The position numbers were made by a program, and so were the translations under genes. Shown here piece by piece: positions 42,393 through 50,605 of a DNA stretch of 64,000 nucleotides. The stretch's first letter is position 1. The number at the start of each line of letters is the position of its first letter. The DNA is from Chryseobacterium gleum (GTDB taxonomy: Bacteria > Bacteroidota > Bacteroidia > Flavobacteriales > Flavobacteriaceae). Below the pieces are notes generated by a model. It made no database searches and had not been told where the DNA came from. It saw nothing but the letters and a program-made list of their open reading frames with translations. The stretch covers positions 1 to 64,000 of the forward strand of contig CAMCVI010000003.1 in NCBI GenBank assembly GCA_945881885.1, in the 5' to 3' direction.

Positions 42393-42436
42393 AGAAAGTT
42401 ATTTTTGTTGATAAGTTTCGCTTTGTAATTTAAAAT

Positions 42437-42467
42437 AAAAAAATCGGATATAAAATCCGATTTTTTA
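42437..42467 (-). terminator. terminator after trxB
   Basis: AAAAATCGGAT-ataaa-ATCCGATTTTTT forms a hairpin with A and T runs, 20 nt past the trxB stop. Confidence 0.82.
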
Positions 42468-42486
42468 TGAATATGTTATTAAAAAA

Positions 42487-43434
42487 TTACTCTTTACTAG
42501 CCAGATATCTTTCAGCATCTAAAGCAGCCATACAACCCGTTCCTGCGGCTGTAATTGCTTGTCTGTATACATGGTCTGCAGCATCTCCACCTACAAAAAC
42601 CCCTGAGATATTTGTTTTAGATGAGCCTGGAACATTAACAATATAACCTGTTTCATCTAGTGTTAAATAATCTGCAAAAATATCGGTATTTGGTTTATGA
42701 CCAATGGCTACAAAAAATCCAGTTGCAGGAATATCAAAATCTTCATTTGTAGTTTTGTTTTTAGCTTTAACACCCGTAACTACTTGTCCGTCACCTAAAA
42801 CTTCCACTGTATCATGATTCATTAAAATAGTAATATTTTCGGTATTCTTTACGCGTTGTTCCATAATTTTAGAAGCTCTAAATTTTTCACTTCTAACCAA
42901 CATGGTAACTTTTTTACATAATTTAGATAAATAATGTGCTTCTTCACAAGCACTGTCGCCAGCGCCAACAATCACTACTTCTTGGTTTCTATAGAAAAAA
43001 CCATCACAAATTGCGCAAGCAGAAACGCCACCACCAGTTTTTAAATAATGTTGTTCTGAAGGTAAACCTAAATATTTAGCTGTGGCACCTGTAGAAATAA
43101 TTATGGTGTCGGCATGAATTTCTTTAGAATCGTTTATCCAAATTTTATGTGGTTCTGAGCTAAAATCTACTTTTGTTACCCAACCATCTCGAACATCTGT
43201 TCCAAAACGTTGTGCTTGTTTTTGCAAACCAACCATCATTTCAGGACCTGTAATTCCTTCAGGATTTCCTGGCCAGTTTTCTACTTCATTCGTCGTTGTT
43301 AACTGTCCACCAGGCTGAGTGCCTTGGTATAAAACCGGATGCATATTCGCTCTAGCAGCATAAATTGCAGCAGTATATCCCGCAGGACCAGAACCTATTA
43401 TTAGGCATTTTACTTTTTCTATTTCGTTTGACAT
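42487..43434 (-). CDS. trxB: thioredoxin-disulfide reductase
   Basis: Transfers electrons from NADPH through FAD to thioredoxin. The 315-residue protein has the FAD motif IIGSGPAGYTAAIYAAR (12-28), the redox-active C140-A-I-C143, the NADPH motif VVIVGAGDSACEEA, and a C-terminal FAD motif VFVGGDAADHVYRQAITAAGTGC. It is a single-gene unit bounded by its own -7 box and a terminator. Confidence 0.97.
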   Translation of the reverse strand: MSNEIEKVKCLIIGSGPAGYTAAIYAARANMHPVLYQGTQPGGQLTTTNEVENWPGNPEGITGPEMMVGLQKQAQRFGTDVRDGWVTKVDFSSEPHKIWINDSKEIHADTIIISTGATAKYLGLPSEQHYLKTGGGVSACAICDGFFYRNQEVVIVGAGDSACEEAHYLSKLCKKVTMLVRSEKFRASKIMEQRVKNTENITILMNHDTVEVLGDGQVVTGVKAKNKTTNEDFDIPATGFFVAIGHKPNTDIFADYLTLDETGYIVNVPGSSKTNISGVFVGGDAADHVYRQAITAAGTGCMAALDAERYLASKE

Positions 43435-43457
43435 GGACAGTTGAATTAATTTTTATG

Positions 43458-43465
43458 CAAAATTA
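43458..43465 (-). promoter_or_regulatory. trxB promoter -7 box
   Basis: The minus-strand TAATTTTG matches TAnnTTTG, 23 nt before the ATG. Confidence 0.5.
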
Positions 43466-43590
43466 GTGAATTCAAAATTTAAAATCAATTAAATTTAACT
43501 TCAATAACCATTTAATGCTTTTCACTCTAAACTCAAAAAACTATTTATAAACAAATGTGATTTTCAATAATAAAAGTTTTAAATATTGAT

Positions 43591-43598
43591 TACTTTTG
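43591..43598 (+). promoter_or_regulatory. promoter -7 box for the pRiA4b-ORF3-like gene
   Basis: TACTTTTG matches TAnnTTTG, 19 nt before the ATG at 43618. Confidence 0.55.
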
Positions 43599-43617
43599 TT
43601 TTTTAAAAACACATATT

Positions 43618-44169
43618 ATGATTTATAAGTTTAGAGCCATTTTAGACAATGAAGAAGATATTTTTAGAGATATTGCTATTGATTCAAAAGATAACTTAGA
43701 AGATTTTCACAATGCTTTAGTAAATGCATTTGGTTTTGATGGATCAGAAGTAGCTGCGTTTTATACTTGTGGAGAAGACTGGGCTTGGCACGAAGAAGAC
43801 GGTATCCCAATGTTTGATACTGGAGATATTCCTGGAGAAATAAAAACAATGGCAGAGTATAAATTGGATGATTTAGTCCATGAGCAAAACACTAAATTAG
43901 TGTATGTTTATGATTTATTCTCGATGTGGACCTTTTTTGTAGAATTAGCTTCTATCGAAAAAAACAAAGAAGAAACAATTTATCCTGCATTATTATTTTC
44001 TCACGGCGTCTTACCTGAAGAAGCAACAACTAGTGGATTTAGAGGCGGCGATTTGGAAAATGAAGATTTGTTTAATGAATTTGAAGACGACTTAGATCAA
44101 GATGATTTAGATATGTTTGATGGCGATGATAGTTTCGAAGACATGGGATTTGAAGAAAACTGGAATTAG
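43618..44169 (+). CDS. pRiA4b ORF-3/IS1096 TnpR-like family protein
   Basis: A 183-residue soluble acidic protein. The N-terminal half matches the plasmid pRiA4b ORF-3 fold (IYKFRAILDNEEDIFRDI, NALVNAFGFDG, YTCGEDWAW, LVYVYDLFSMWTFFVEL), a family once linked to IS1096 passenger genes but widely found as a stand-alone chromosomal protein. The C-terminal 35 residues are extremely acidic (EFEDDLDQDDLDMFDGDD), probably disordered. There is no transposase nearby. The function is unknown. Confidence 0.82.
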   Translation: MIYKFRAILDNEEDIFRDIAIDSKDNLEDFHNALVNAFGFDGSEVAAFYTCGEDWAWHEEDGIPMFDTGDIPGEIKTMAEYKLDDLVHEQNTKLVYVYDLFSMWTFFVELASIEKNKEETIYPALLFSHGVLPEEATTSGFRGGDLENEDLFNEFEDDLDQDDLDMFDGDDSFEDMGFEENWN

Positions 44170-44177
44170 TTTTTTTT

Positions 44178-44205
44178 TAAGTTGCTAAGAAGCTAAGTTT
44201 CTTAG
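44178..44205 (+). repeat. left inverted repeat of the four-helix-bundle gene
   Basis: TAAGTTGCTAAG-aag-CTAAGTTTCTTAG. Both words recur in inverted orientation at 44629-44664 with a longer spacer. CTAAGTTTCTTAG is itself a small hairpin. Confidence 0.8.
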
Positions 44206-44275
44206 TAACTAAGAAAAACACTTGAAAAAACATTTAATCCTATAAAAATATACGCCTTATAAAATTTAAAACAAA

Positions 44276-44632
44276 ATGAGCAACTTTAGGAATCTTCTTA
44301 TTTGGCAAAAATCAATGGTTTTGGTTACTAAAATATACACAGTAACAAATAACTTTCCAAAAGAAGAAGTTTTTGGATTAACATCTCAAATAAAAAGAAG
44401 TGCAATTTCAATTCCAAGTAATATTGCTGAAGGATTAGGAAGAGAAAGTAGCAAAGAGTTTTTGCGTTTTCTAAAAATATCAATTGGTTCATTATTTGAA
44501 TTACAAACACAATTAGAAATAGCAAAAAACATAATTTATTTAGACGAAGAAACTTTTAACAACTTGTATGAAGATACCAGAGAGTTAGAAAGAATGATAG
44601 TCTCATTTACAAACAAAATTAAAAACAACTAA
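44276..44632 (+). CDS. four helix bundle protein (23S rRNA intervening-sequence protein family)
   Basis: 118 residues, all-alpha. It has the family signature FRNLLIWQKSMVLVTKIYTVTNNFP, then FGLTSQIKRSAISIPSNIAEGLGR and FLRFLKISIGSLFELQTQLEIAK, seen as separate motifs. The family was first found in 23S rRNA intervening sequences and resembles diversity-generating-element accessory proteins (Avd). Its molecular role is unknown. The gene is bracketed by inverted repeats, with the stop codon lying inside the right repeat, and it separates two unrelated housekeeping genes. That suggests it moves as a small unit. Confidence 0.9.
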   Translation: MSNFRNLLIWQKSMVLVTKIYTVTNNFPKEEVFGLTSQIKRSAISIPSNIAEGLGRESSKEFLRFLKISIGSLFELQTQLEIAKNIIYLDEETFNNLYEDTRELERMIVSFTNKIKNN

Positions 44633-44664
44633 GAAACTTAGCATCTCAGCTACTTAGCAACTTA
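44629..44664 (+). repeat. right inverted repeat of the four-helix-bundle gene
   Basis: Reads CTAAGAAACTTAG ... CTTAGCAACTTA, the perfect reverse complement of the two words (13 and 12 nt) of the left repeat. The spacer is 11 nt instead of 3. The first bases contain the TAA stop of the gene. Confidence 0.8.
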
Positions 44665-44670
44665 TAAAAA

Positions 44671-45729
44671 ATGATAAACCTATTTAATACACACGTAGAA
44701 AACCTTTCTATTCATAAAGTTGGTAATAAAAATAAAGCGGAAGAGATTTTTCTGTCTGAAAATCCGTACTCGCTAAATGATGAAATTATGCCCATTTTGA
44801 AAGAGTATTTTTTTAAAGCTTTTCGCGAAAAAGAAGAAAATTACTATCAATTTGCACATGATGTAGATATGGAATACAATGAAATGTTCAATTTAGCCAC
44901 CGAAGTATTTAATAATCCAAGTGAAATTCATAACATTTCAAAAAAAATCACACAACATTTATTTGAACAATCTAATCATCCTCATATTAAAAGTGGCGAA
45001 GTTTATGTGGCTTATTTAACAAATGTTTCCATTGATAACAATGTGGTTGATGCCATTGGTGTTTTTAAAAGTGAAATTAATACCAATTTTTTACAATTTA
45101 AAGAAAGTGGAAGCAATTTAGAGATGATTTTACAGGACGGAATCAACTTAAATAAATTAGATAAGGGGTGCCTGATTTTTAACTACAAAAAGGAAGAAGG
45201 TTACAAAATATTAACTGTAGATAGCAACAGATACGATGCCAGATATTGGTTAGAACATTTTTTAAGCGTAGACGTTTTTCAAGATGAAACGTTTATGACT
45301 AAGAAATACCTTCAATTTTGCAAAGATTTTGCTAAAGAAGTAGTGTTACCAGCAGAAGATAAAAGAGAAGAAGTTTTATTTATGAATCGTGCTGTAAATC
45401 ATTTTGCAAAAAATGATGAATTTGAAGAAACTGCATTCTTAAATGATGTAATTAACAACCCCGATTTGATACCTGAATTTAGAAATTATAAAGTAGATAA
45501 AGGTGCAAAATACAGCATTGAAGATGTTTCTAATTTTCCAATAGCCAATGCCGCTGTTACTGATGTTCGCAGAAAATTAAAAAATGTAATTGAATTAGAC
45601 ACCCATATTCAAATAAAGTTAGACTTCATCAACCCAGAAAGTGCTGAAAAATTTGTTGAAAAAGGTTGGGATGAAGAAAAACAAATGTATTACTACTTGG
45701 TTTATTTTAACAAAGAAAGTAAATCATAA
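44671..45729 (+). CDS. nucleoid-associated protein (NdpA/YejK family)
   Basis: A 352-residue soluble protein matching the 37-kDa nucleoid-associated family: INLFNTHVENLSIHKVGNK at the N-terminus, a central beta-rich part with GEVYVAYLTNVSIDNNVVDAIGVFKSE, and KGCLIFNYKKEEGYKILTVDSNRYDARYWLEHFL. Family members bind the nucleoid, but the role is little defined. The gene begins 6 nt after the right inverted repeat, so the insertion sits immediately at its 5' end and may supply its promoter. Confidence 0.85.
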   Translation: MINLFNTHVENLSIHKVGNKNKAEEIFLSENPYSLNDEIMPILKEYFFKAFREKEENYYQFAHDVDMEYNEMFNLATEVFNNPSEIHNISKKITQHLFEQSNHPHIKSGEVYVAYLTNVSIDNNVVDAIGVFKSEINTNFLQFKESGSNLEMILQDGINLNKLDKGCLIFNYKKEEGYKILTVDSNRYDARYWLEHFLSVDVFQDETFMTKKYLQFCKDFAKEVVLPAEDKREEVLFMNRAVNHFAKNDEFEETAFLNDVINNPDLIPEFRNYKVDKGAKYSIEDVSNFPIANAAVTDVRRKLKNVIELDTHIQIKLDFINPESAEKFVEKGWDEEKQMYYYLVYFNKESKS

Positions 45730-45736
45730 TTAAAAT

Positions 45737-45775
45737 AAAAAAAATCCTCAATTAGTTTTAATTGAGGATTTTTTT
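45737..45775. terminator. bidirectional terminator after ndpA
   Basis: AAAATCCTCAATTA-gttt-TAATTGAGGATTTT is flanked by A and T runs. It serves both the plus-strand nucleoid protein gene and the convergent DEAD-like gene, whose stop it touches. Confidence 0.85.
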
Positions 45776-46383
45776 TACATTTCAAAAAACAAAGGTTCTA
45801 TCATAGTCCTATCTGCAACCGCTTCTACCCGATCTGAAATTTTATTACAAAAAATCAACCGTTGCGATTTAGAAATACTTTCTGACATACGATTTGTTTT
45901 ACCATCTAAACGAAGTTTAAATAAAATATCGGCATCATCAACTACAAACATAAGTAATCTGTTGACATCAAAACCTGCAGTAGCAAACATTAAATCTAAG
46001 CGATTTGGTGTTCCAATTAAAACATCTATTCCTAATGAAATTTGGTTTTTATCCCAATCAATATCGCCTTTATCGTGCGCACCATAAACTCGTAATTGTG
46101 TGTATCGATTATATTTTTTAAACATTTCAACCATTTCCAAAACCTTCTCTTTTGTTTCCACAACAATTAAAGCTCTTGGCGATTCCATTAAAGTTTTCTC
46201 CAATCGTTGTATTACATTGATTACAATTGTAGTTGATTTTCCAGATTTTTTATCGGATTGAATTACAGCATCCGCACCACTTTTTATAGTTGAAAAAGTT
46301 TCTTGTTGCATTTCATTGGCATCTGTTAAGCCGTTTTCAAGTAATGCTTCCTGTAAAAGTGGATTTATTTTTTTTAATTGCAT
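45775..46383 (-). CDS. single-domain DEAD-box-like protein
   Basis: A 202-residue protein covering only the first RecA-like lobe of a DEAD-box helicase. The Q motif region (ANEMQQETFSTIKSGADAVIQS), a changed Walker A (SDKKSGKSTT), RALIVVETKEK (motif Ia), IGTPNRLD (Ib) and VVDDADILF in place of DEAD are seen. It has SESISKSQRLIFC at motif III. The second helicase lobe is absent and no remnant lies downstream. Such a protein may bind RNA or ATP without unwinding. Confidence 0.82.
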   Translation of the reverse strand: MQLKKINPLLQEALLENGLTDANEMQQETFSTIKSGADAVIQSDKKSGKSTTIVINVIQRLEKTLMESPRALIVVETKEKVLEMVEMFKKYNRYTQLRVYGAHDKGDIDWDKNQISLGIDVLIGTPNRLDLMFATAGFDVNRLLMFVVDDADILFKLRLDGKTNRMSESISKSQRLIFCNKISDRVEAVADRTMIEPLFFEM

Positions 46384-46425
46384 TTAATTTAGCATTTTGC
46401 CATTAGCTTTTAGCTTTGGCTGATT

Positions 46426-47589
46426 TTATTTAGAAGCAAACAAAGTTACATCATTTTCAGAGATTTCGTTACCTCCAAGGATAATTAAACGCTCTACAAC
46501 ATTTCTTAATTCTCGAATATTTCCTGTCCAATCATATTCTTGCAATAATTGAATGGCTTGTTTTGAAAACATTTTTTTTGCAGTTCCTTGTTCTTCAGAA
46601 ATTTTGGAAGCAAAATGTTCTATCAGCATTGGAATATCATCTCGTCTATAATTTAAAGCAGGAACATTAATTAAAATTACTGCTAATCTGTGGTATAAAT
46701 CTTCTCTGAAACGTCCTTCTGCAATTTCTTTTTTTAGATCTTTATTGGTTGCAGCAATCACACGAACATCTACTTTTATATCTTTATCTGCGCCAACTCT
46801 TTGAATTAAATTTTCTTGTAAAGCTCTTAATACTTTGGCTTGCGCCGACAAACTCATATCGCCAATTTCATCTAAGAAAATTGTTCCGCCGTTTGCGGCT
46901 TCAAATTTTCCAGCTCTATCTTTAACTGCCGAAGTAAATGCGCCTTTTACGTGTCCGAATAACTCACTTTCAATTAACTCTGAGGGAATAGCAGCACAAT
47001 TTACTTCAATAATGGCTTGTTGTGCACGATTGCTTTTTTCGTGTAATTGGTGTGCAACTAATTCTTTACCTGTTCCGTTTGGACCTGTAATTAAAACTCT
47101 TGCGTCGGTTTGTGCAACTTTTTCAATCATGGTTTTAATATGTGAAATGGCTTCACTTTCACCAATCATTTCGTAGTTTTTAGACACTTTCTTTTTTAAG
47201 ATTTTGTTTTCTACAACCAATTGCTTTTTATCTAAAGCATTTCTAACTGTGTTTAATAAACGATTCAAATCTGGTGGTTTGGAAATATAATCAAAAGCGC
47301 CTAAACGCATCGTTTGAATTGCAGTTTCTAAATCACCATGACCAGAAATCATGACCATTGGAATTTCAGGTTTTATTTTTTTTATAGCTTCTAACACCTC
47401 AACGCCATCCATTTTTGGCATTTTGATATCACATAAAATCAAATCGAAATCTTCGTTTTTTACCAATTCAATTCCTTGCAAACCGTCTTCAGCTTCTTGT
47501 ACCGAATACGTATCATTTTCTTCCGATAAAATTTTATTTAAAACGCGTCTAATTGGCGCTTCGTCTTCAATGATTAGGATTTTGCTCAT
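46426..47589 (-). CDS. sigma-54-dependent response regulator lacking a DNA-binding domain
   Basis: A 387-residue NtrC-type activator. The receiver domain (1-120) has D54 in LILCDIKMPKMDGVE. The AAA+ domain (about 140-375) has Walker A GPNGTGKE (169-176), the sigma-54 contact loop GAFTSA (216-221), Walker B TIFLDEIGDM, and the arginine-finger region REDLYHRL. It ends at NEISENDVTLFASK just after the AAA+ lid. The usual C-terminal Fis-type helix-turn-helix is missing. It should thus activate sigma-54 polymerase from solution or through a partner. No histidine kinase is adjacent. Confidence 0.92.
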   Translation of the reverse strand: MSKILIIEDEAPIRRVLNKILSEENDTYSVQEAEDGLQGIELVKNEDFDLILCDIKMPKMDGVEVLEAIKKIKPEIPMVMISGHGDLETAIQTMRLGAFDYISKPPDLNRLLNTVRNALDKKQLVVENKILKKKVSKNYEMIGESEAISHIKTMIEKVAQTDARVLITGPNGTGKELVAHQLHEKSNRAQQAIIEVNCAAIPSELIESELFGHVKGAFTSAVKDRAGKFEAANGGTIFLDEIGDMSLSAQAKVLRALQENLIQRVGADKDIKVDVRVIAATNKDLKKEIAEGRFREDLYHRLAVILINVPALNYRRDDIPMLIEHFASKISEEQGTAKKMFSKQAIQLLQEYDWTGNIRELRNVVERLIILGGNEISENDVTLFASK

Positions 47590-47692
47590 TTTTATAGGTA
47601 ATGGGTTAAAGGTAAAAGGCTAAAGGTTAAAGAGTTTGCGAAATATCTTTTAAACTTTTAAACTAAAATGATGTAAAAATAAAGACAAAAAC

Positions 47693-48076
47693 TTAAACGA
47701 TTCCAATTAATTTAATTGTTTCAGATTTTATAATTTCATTTAAAAAATCATTTGGAAAGTTTTGATTTTTAAAGTTATTATATTTTTTGTAAAACGAAAA
47801 TAGAATTATAAAAATAATTAGTAAAACAAAAGCAATAATTAAGTAAAACTCTATTTCATATTTATTTAAAATTGTTTTTAAAGACAAAAAAATAGGAAAA
47901 AACAAAACCAAAAATATTTTTTTTCTTTCTTTTTCTTTAATTACTTGTAATTTATTTACAAATTCAATATCTAACTTTTTTTCAGCTTTTTTAATTATAT
48001 AATTTGAATAAATAAAACTAAAAGCTAAAATTATTGGTAACCCATAAACTAAAAAATCCATATCTCTACTAAACAT
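47693..48076 (-). CDS. hypothetical membrane protein
   Basis: A 127-residue protein with three hydrophobic stretches (about 7-27, 54-68 and 77-98) separated by a lysine-rich segment (IIKKAEKKLDIEFVNKLQVIKEKERKK, about 28-53). No family recognised. It starts 28 nt before the stop of the ABC permease reading the same way and may be the last gene of that operon. The very AT-rich coding sequence and lack of motifs make it less certain than its neighbours. Confidence 0.6.
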   Translation of the reverse strand: MFSRDMDFLVYGLPIILAFSFIYSNYIIKKAEKKLDIEFVNKLQVIKEKERKKIFLVLFFPIFLSLKTILNKYEIEFYLIIAFVLLIIFIILFSFYKKYNNFKNQNFPNDFLNEIIKSETIKLIGIV

Positions 48077-48104
48077 TTAAACTAAAACCTTCTAAACACT
48101 TTTC

Positions 48105-49409
48105 TTAATATTTCAACCATTTATATAATTCTTTCCAAGTTGGTTTTTTGCCGTACATTAAAATTCCTACACGGTAAATTTTGCTCGCAAACCAAACTAC
48201 TCCAACAAATGTAGCAAATAATAAGACTAATGAAACAATTATTTGCCAAGTGGGCACACCAAACGGAATACGCATTAGCATAACAATTGGCGATGTAAAT
48301 GGAATCATAGAAAAAATAGTAGCAATATTTCCGTGAGGATCGTTGGCAACGGTAAAAAATCCGATATATACGCCTAACATTAAAGGCATAATAATAGGCA
48401 ATAAAAATTGTTGAGAATCAGTTTCGTTATCAACAGCAGCACCAATGGCAGCGTATAGTGAACTATATAAGAAATAACCACCAATGAAATAAAATATAAA
48501 CGAAATGATAATTGTAGCAATGGGTAAGTTTCCTAATTCATCTAAATATAATGGCAATTTCGCCATTAATCCGCTGTTTTCAGTGGCTAATTTCACCGCT
48601 TCTGGATTGGCACTTGCAGCTGTTTCTGCACCAAAAAAGGTAGAAACTATGAAGAAAATAGACGTTCCAACAATAGCCCAAATGGTAAATTGCAAAATTC
48701 CTGCTAAAGAATTTCCAATGATTTTTCCCATCATTAACTGAAATGGTTTTACAGATGAAATGACAATTTCAATAATACGATTGGTTTTTTCTTCAATCAC
48801 ACTGCGCATGACAAAGTTTCCGTAAATGATAATAAACATCATGATCAAATAGCCAAAAACAAAACCTAATCCAATTTTAATTTCATTAATTCCTTTTAAA
48901 CTAGCATCACCAGAATATTTACTTAATTGCAAAGTCGATTCCACTTTCGCCTTTTCGATTTTAGAAATATCTAAATTATTAGCTTTAAAATTATCTTGAG
49001 TTAAGATAGAATCCACTACAAACTCTATATTTGAGATAAACTCTGCACTGGCACTTTCATCTGAAATATATTGAACTTTAGACTTTAAATCTTGAATAGT
49101 TGCCGTTTTTGGAATAAATAACAATCCTTCATAACTTTTGCTCGCTGTGTCTTTTGCGACTTTGAAAGGCATGAAAGACAAATCTGTAAAAGCAGTTTCT
49201 TTATCGGATTTTAAGCTACTTTTTAATATATTTCCTTCATCGTAAATGGCAATTTTAGTAGCTTCATCTTTGTTTAAACTAGATAAATAGCCAATTAAAA
49301 AAGTCATTCCCAAAAAAATTAGTGGACTTAAAAAAGTCATCACTATAAAAGATTTGTTGCGCACTTTGGCAATAAATTCTCTTTGTACGATTAATAATAA
49401 TTTGTTCAT
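48105..49409 (-). CDS. ABC-2 family permease (NatB-like)
   Basis: A 434-residue inner-membrane protein with an N-terminal membrane segment (about 20-45), a large extracytoplasmic region to about 185, then five or more segments in the C-terminal half. EEKTNRIIEIVISSVKPFQLMMGKIIGN is the conserved cytoplasmic coupling motif of the NatB/ABC-2 group. With the ATPase upstream it forms an exporter. Sodium export is the founder activity, but the substrate here is unknown. Confidence 0.88.
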   Translation of the reverse strand: MNKLLLIVQREFIAKVRNKSFIVMTFLSPLIFLGMTFLIGYLSSLNKDEATKIAIYDEGNILKSSLKSDKETAFTDLSFMPFKVAKDTASKSYEGLLFIPKTATIQDLKSKVQYISDESASAEFISNIEFVVDSILTQDNFKANNLDISKIEKAKVESTLQLSKYSGDASLKGINEIKIGLGFVFGYLIMMFIIIYGNFVMRSVIEEKTNRIIEIVISSVKPFQLMMGKIIGNSLAGILQFTIWAIVGTSIFFIVSTFFGAETAASANPEAVKLATENSGLMAKLPLYLDELGNLPIATIIISFIFYFIGGYFLYSSLYAAIGAAVDNETDSQQFLLPIIMPLMLGVYIGFFTVANDPHGNIATIFSMIPFTSPIVMLMRIPFGVPTWQIIVSLVLLFATFVGVVWFASKIYRVGILMYGKKPTWKELYKWLKY

Positions 49410-49522
49410 ATTGTTTTAGATTATTAGAAGATTAGACTCCTTAGATTCTTAGATTTATTTGACTTTTTGTTTATTAAAATTTCAGAAAATCTAACCTTCT
49501 AAAATTCAAATAGTCTTAAAGT

Positions 49523-50443
49523 CTATTCCGTTACTGTTTGAATAAAAATATCATTTACACTTGGAATTTTCTCTGCAAAATGGGTTACTTGTCCGTTTTG
49601 AGATAAAATTGAAATCAACTCATTAGATGTGTAATTGCCCAATTGAACTTCCAGTTTTAAATCGTCATTTAACGATTTGAAATCGGTTTGTGCAATTGTA
49701 AACTTCTGAGTTAATTGGTACATCAACGCTTCCACATTTTGTGTCATCACGCCAATTTGAAATGTATTGGTTCTAAATTTTCGTTTTACATCTTCTAGTT
49801 TGCCTTCTATTAATTTGTTCGATTTATGTATTAAGGCAATATAATCGCACATTTCTTCTACACTTTCCATTCGATGTGTAGAAAAAATAATGGATGTTCC
49901 TTTTTTATTTAATTCGATAATTTCATCTTTAATTAAATTGGCATTTACAGGATCAAATCCTGAAAATGGTTCGTCTAAAATTAATAATTTTGGATTGTGA
50001 AGTACGGTTACAATAAATTGCACTTTTTGAGCCATTCCTTTAGAAAGTTCTTGCAGTTTTTTGTCCCACCACGTTTCTATTTCAAACTTTTCAAACCAAT
50101 ATTTTAGTTGTTTTTTGGCTTCTTGTTTGCTCATTCCTTTTAATTGAGCCAAGTACAAACATTGTTCGCCTACTTTCATAGATTTGTATAAACCACGTTC
50201 TTCTGGCATATAACCAATCATAGAAATATGATTAGGATTTAGTTTTTCACCATTTAAAATTATTTCACCAGCATCTGGCAAAGTAATTTGGTTAATGATT
50301 CGGATTAATGAGGTTTTTCCAGCGCCATTTGGACCTAATAATCCATAAATACTTCCTTCAGGAACAGTTAATGAAACGGCATTTAGAGCGGTATAATTGC
50401 CATATTGTTTCACTACATTTTTAACTTCTAAAATATTATTCAT
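49523..50443 (-). CDS. ABC transporter ATP-binding protein (NatA-like)
   Basis: A 306-residue ATPase that powers the permease encoded 113 nt downstream. Walker A GPNGAGKTSL (37-46), the signature LSKGMAQKVQ, Walker B LLILDEPFSG and the switch His in FSTHRMESVEEM are present. The C-terminal 80 residues form the DUF4162-like tail common in NatA/CcmA exporters. The gap to the permease contains a degenerate GATTAGA repeat rather than a promoter. Confidence 0.93.
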   Translation of the reverse strand: MNNILEVKNVVKQYGNYTALNAVSLTVPEGSIYGLLGPNGAGKTSLIRIINQITLPDAGEIILNGEKLNPNHISMIGYMPEERGLYKSMKVGEQCLYLAQLKGMSKQEAKKQLKYWFEKFEIETWWDKKLQELSKGMAQKVQFIVTVLHNPKLLILDEPFSGFDPVNANLIKDEIIELNKKGTSIIFSTHRMESVEEMCDYIALIHKSNKLIEGKLEDVKRKFRTNTFQIGVMTQNVEALMYQLTQKFTIAQTDFKSLNDDLKLEVQLGNYTSNELISILSQNGQVTHFAEKIPSVNDIFIQTVTE

Positions 50444-50552
50444 ATGTAGTATTTCTTTTCTGAATTAGTGTCTAATATAAGGATTTTGTTACATCATTCT
50501 GAAAAAAATAATTTGAATTTTTAATAAATGTACACTTTAAAATTTAGCATAA

Positions 50553-50584
50553 AAAAATCCCAATCTGATTAGATTGAGATTTTT
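50553..50584 (-). terminator. terminator after dnaJ
   Basis: AAAAATCCCAATCT-gatt-AGATTGAGATTTTT makes a hairpin with one mismatch and a T tail, 22 nt past the dnaJ stop. Confidence 0.78.
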
Positions 50585-50605
50585 AGTATTTGTTATTATT
50601 TGCGA

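Noticed and set aside
43618..44169. IS1096 passenger relation as evidence of an insertion sequence
   Set aside because: No transposase, terminal repeats or target duplications around this gene. The family is commonly chromosomal.
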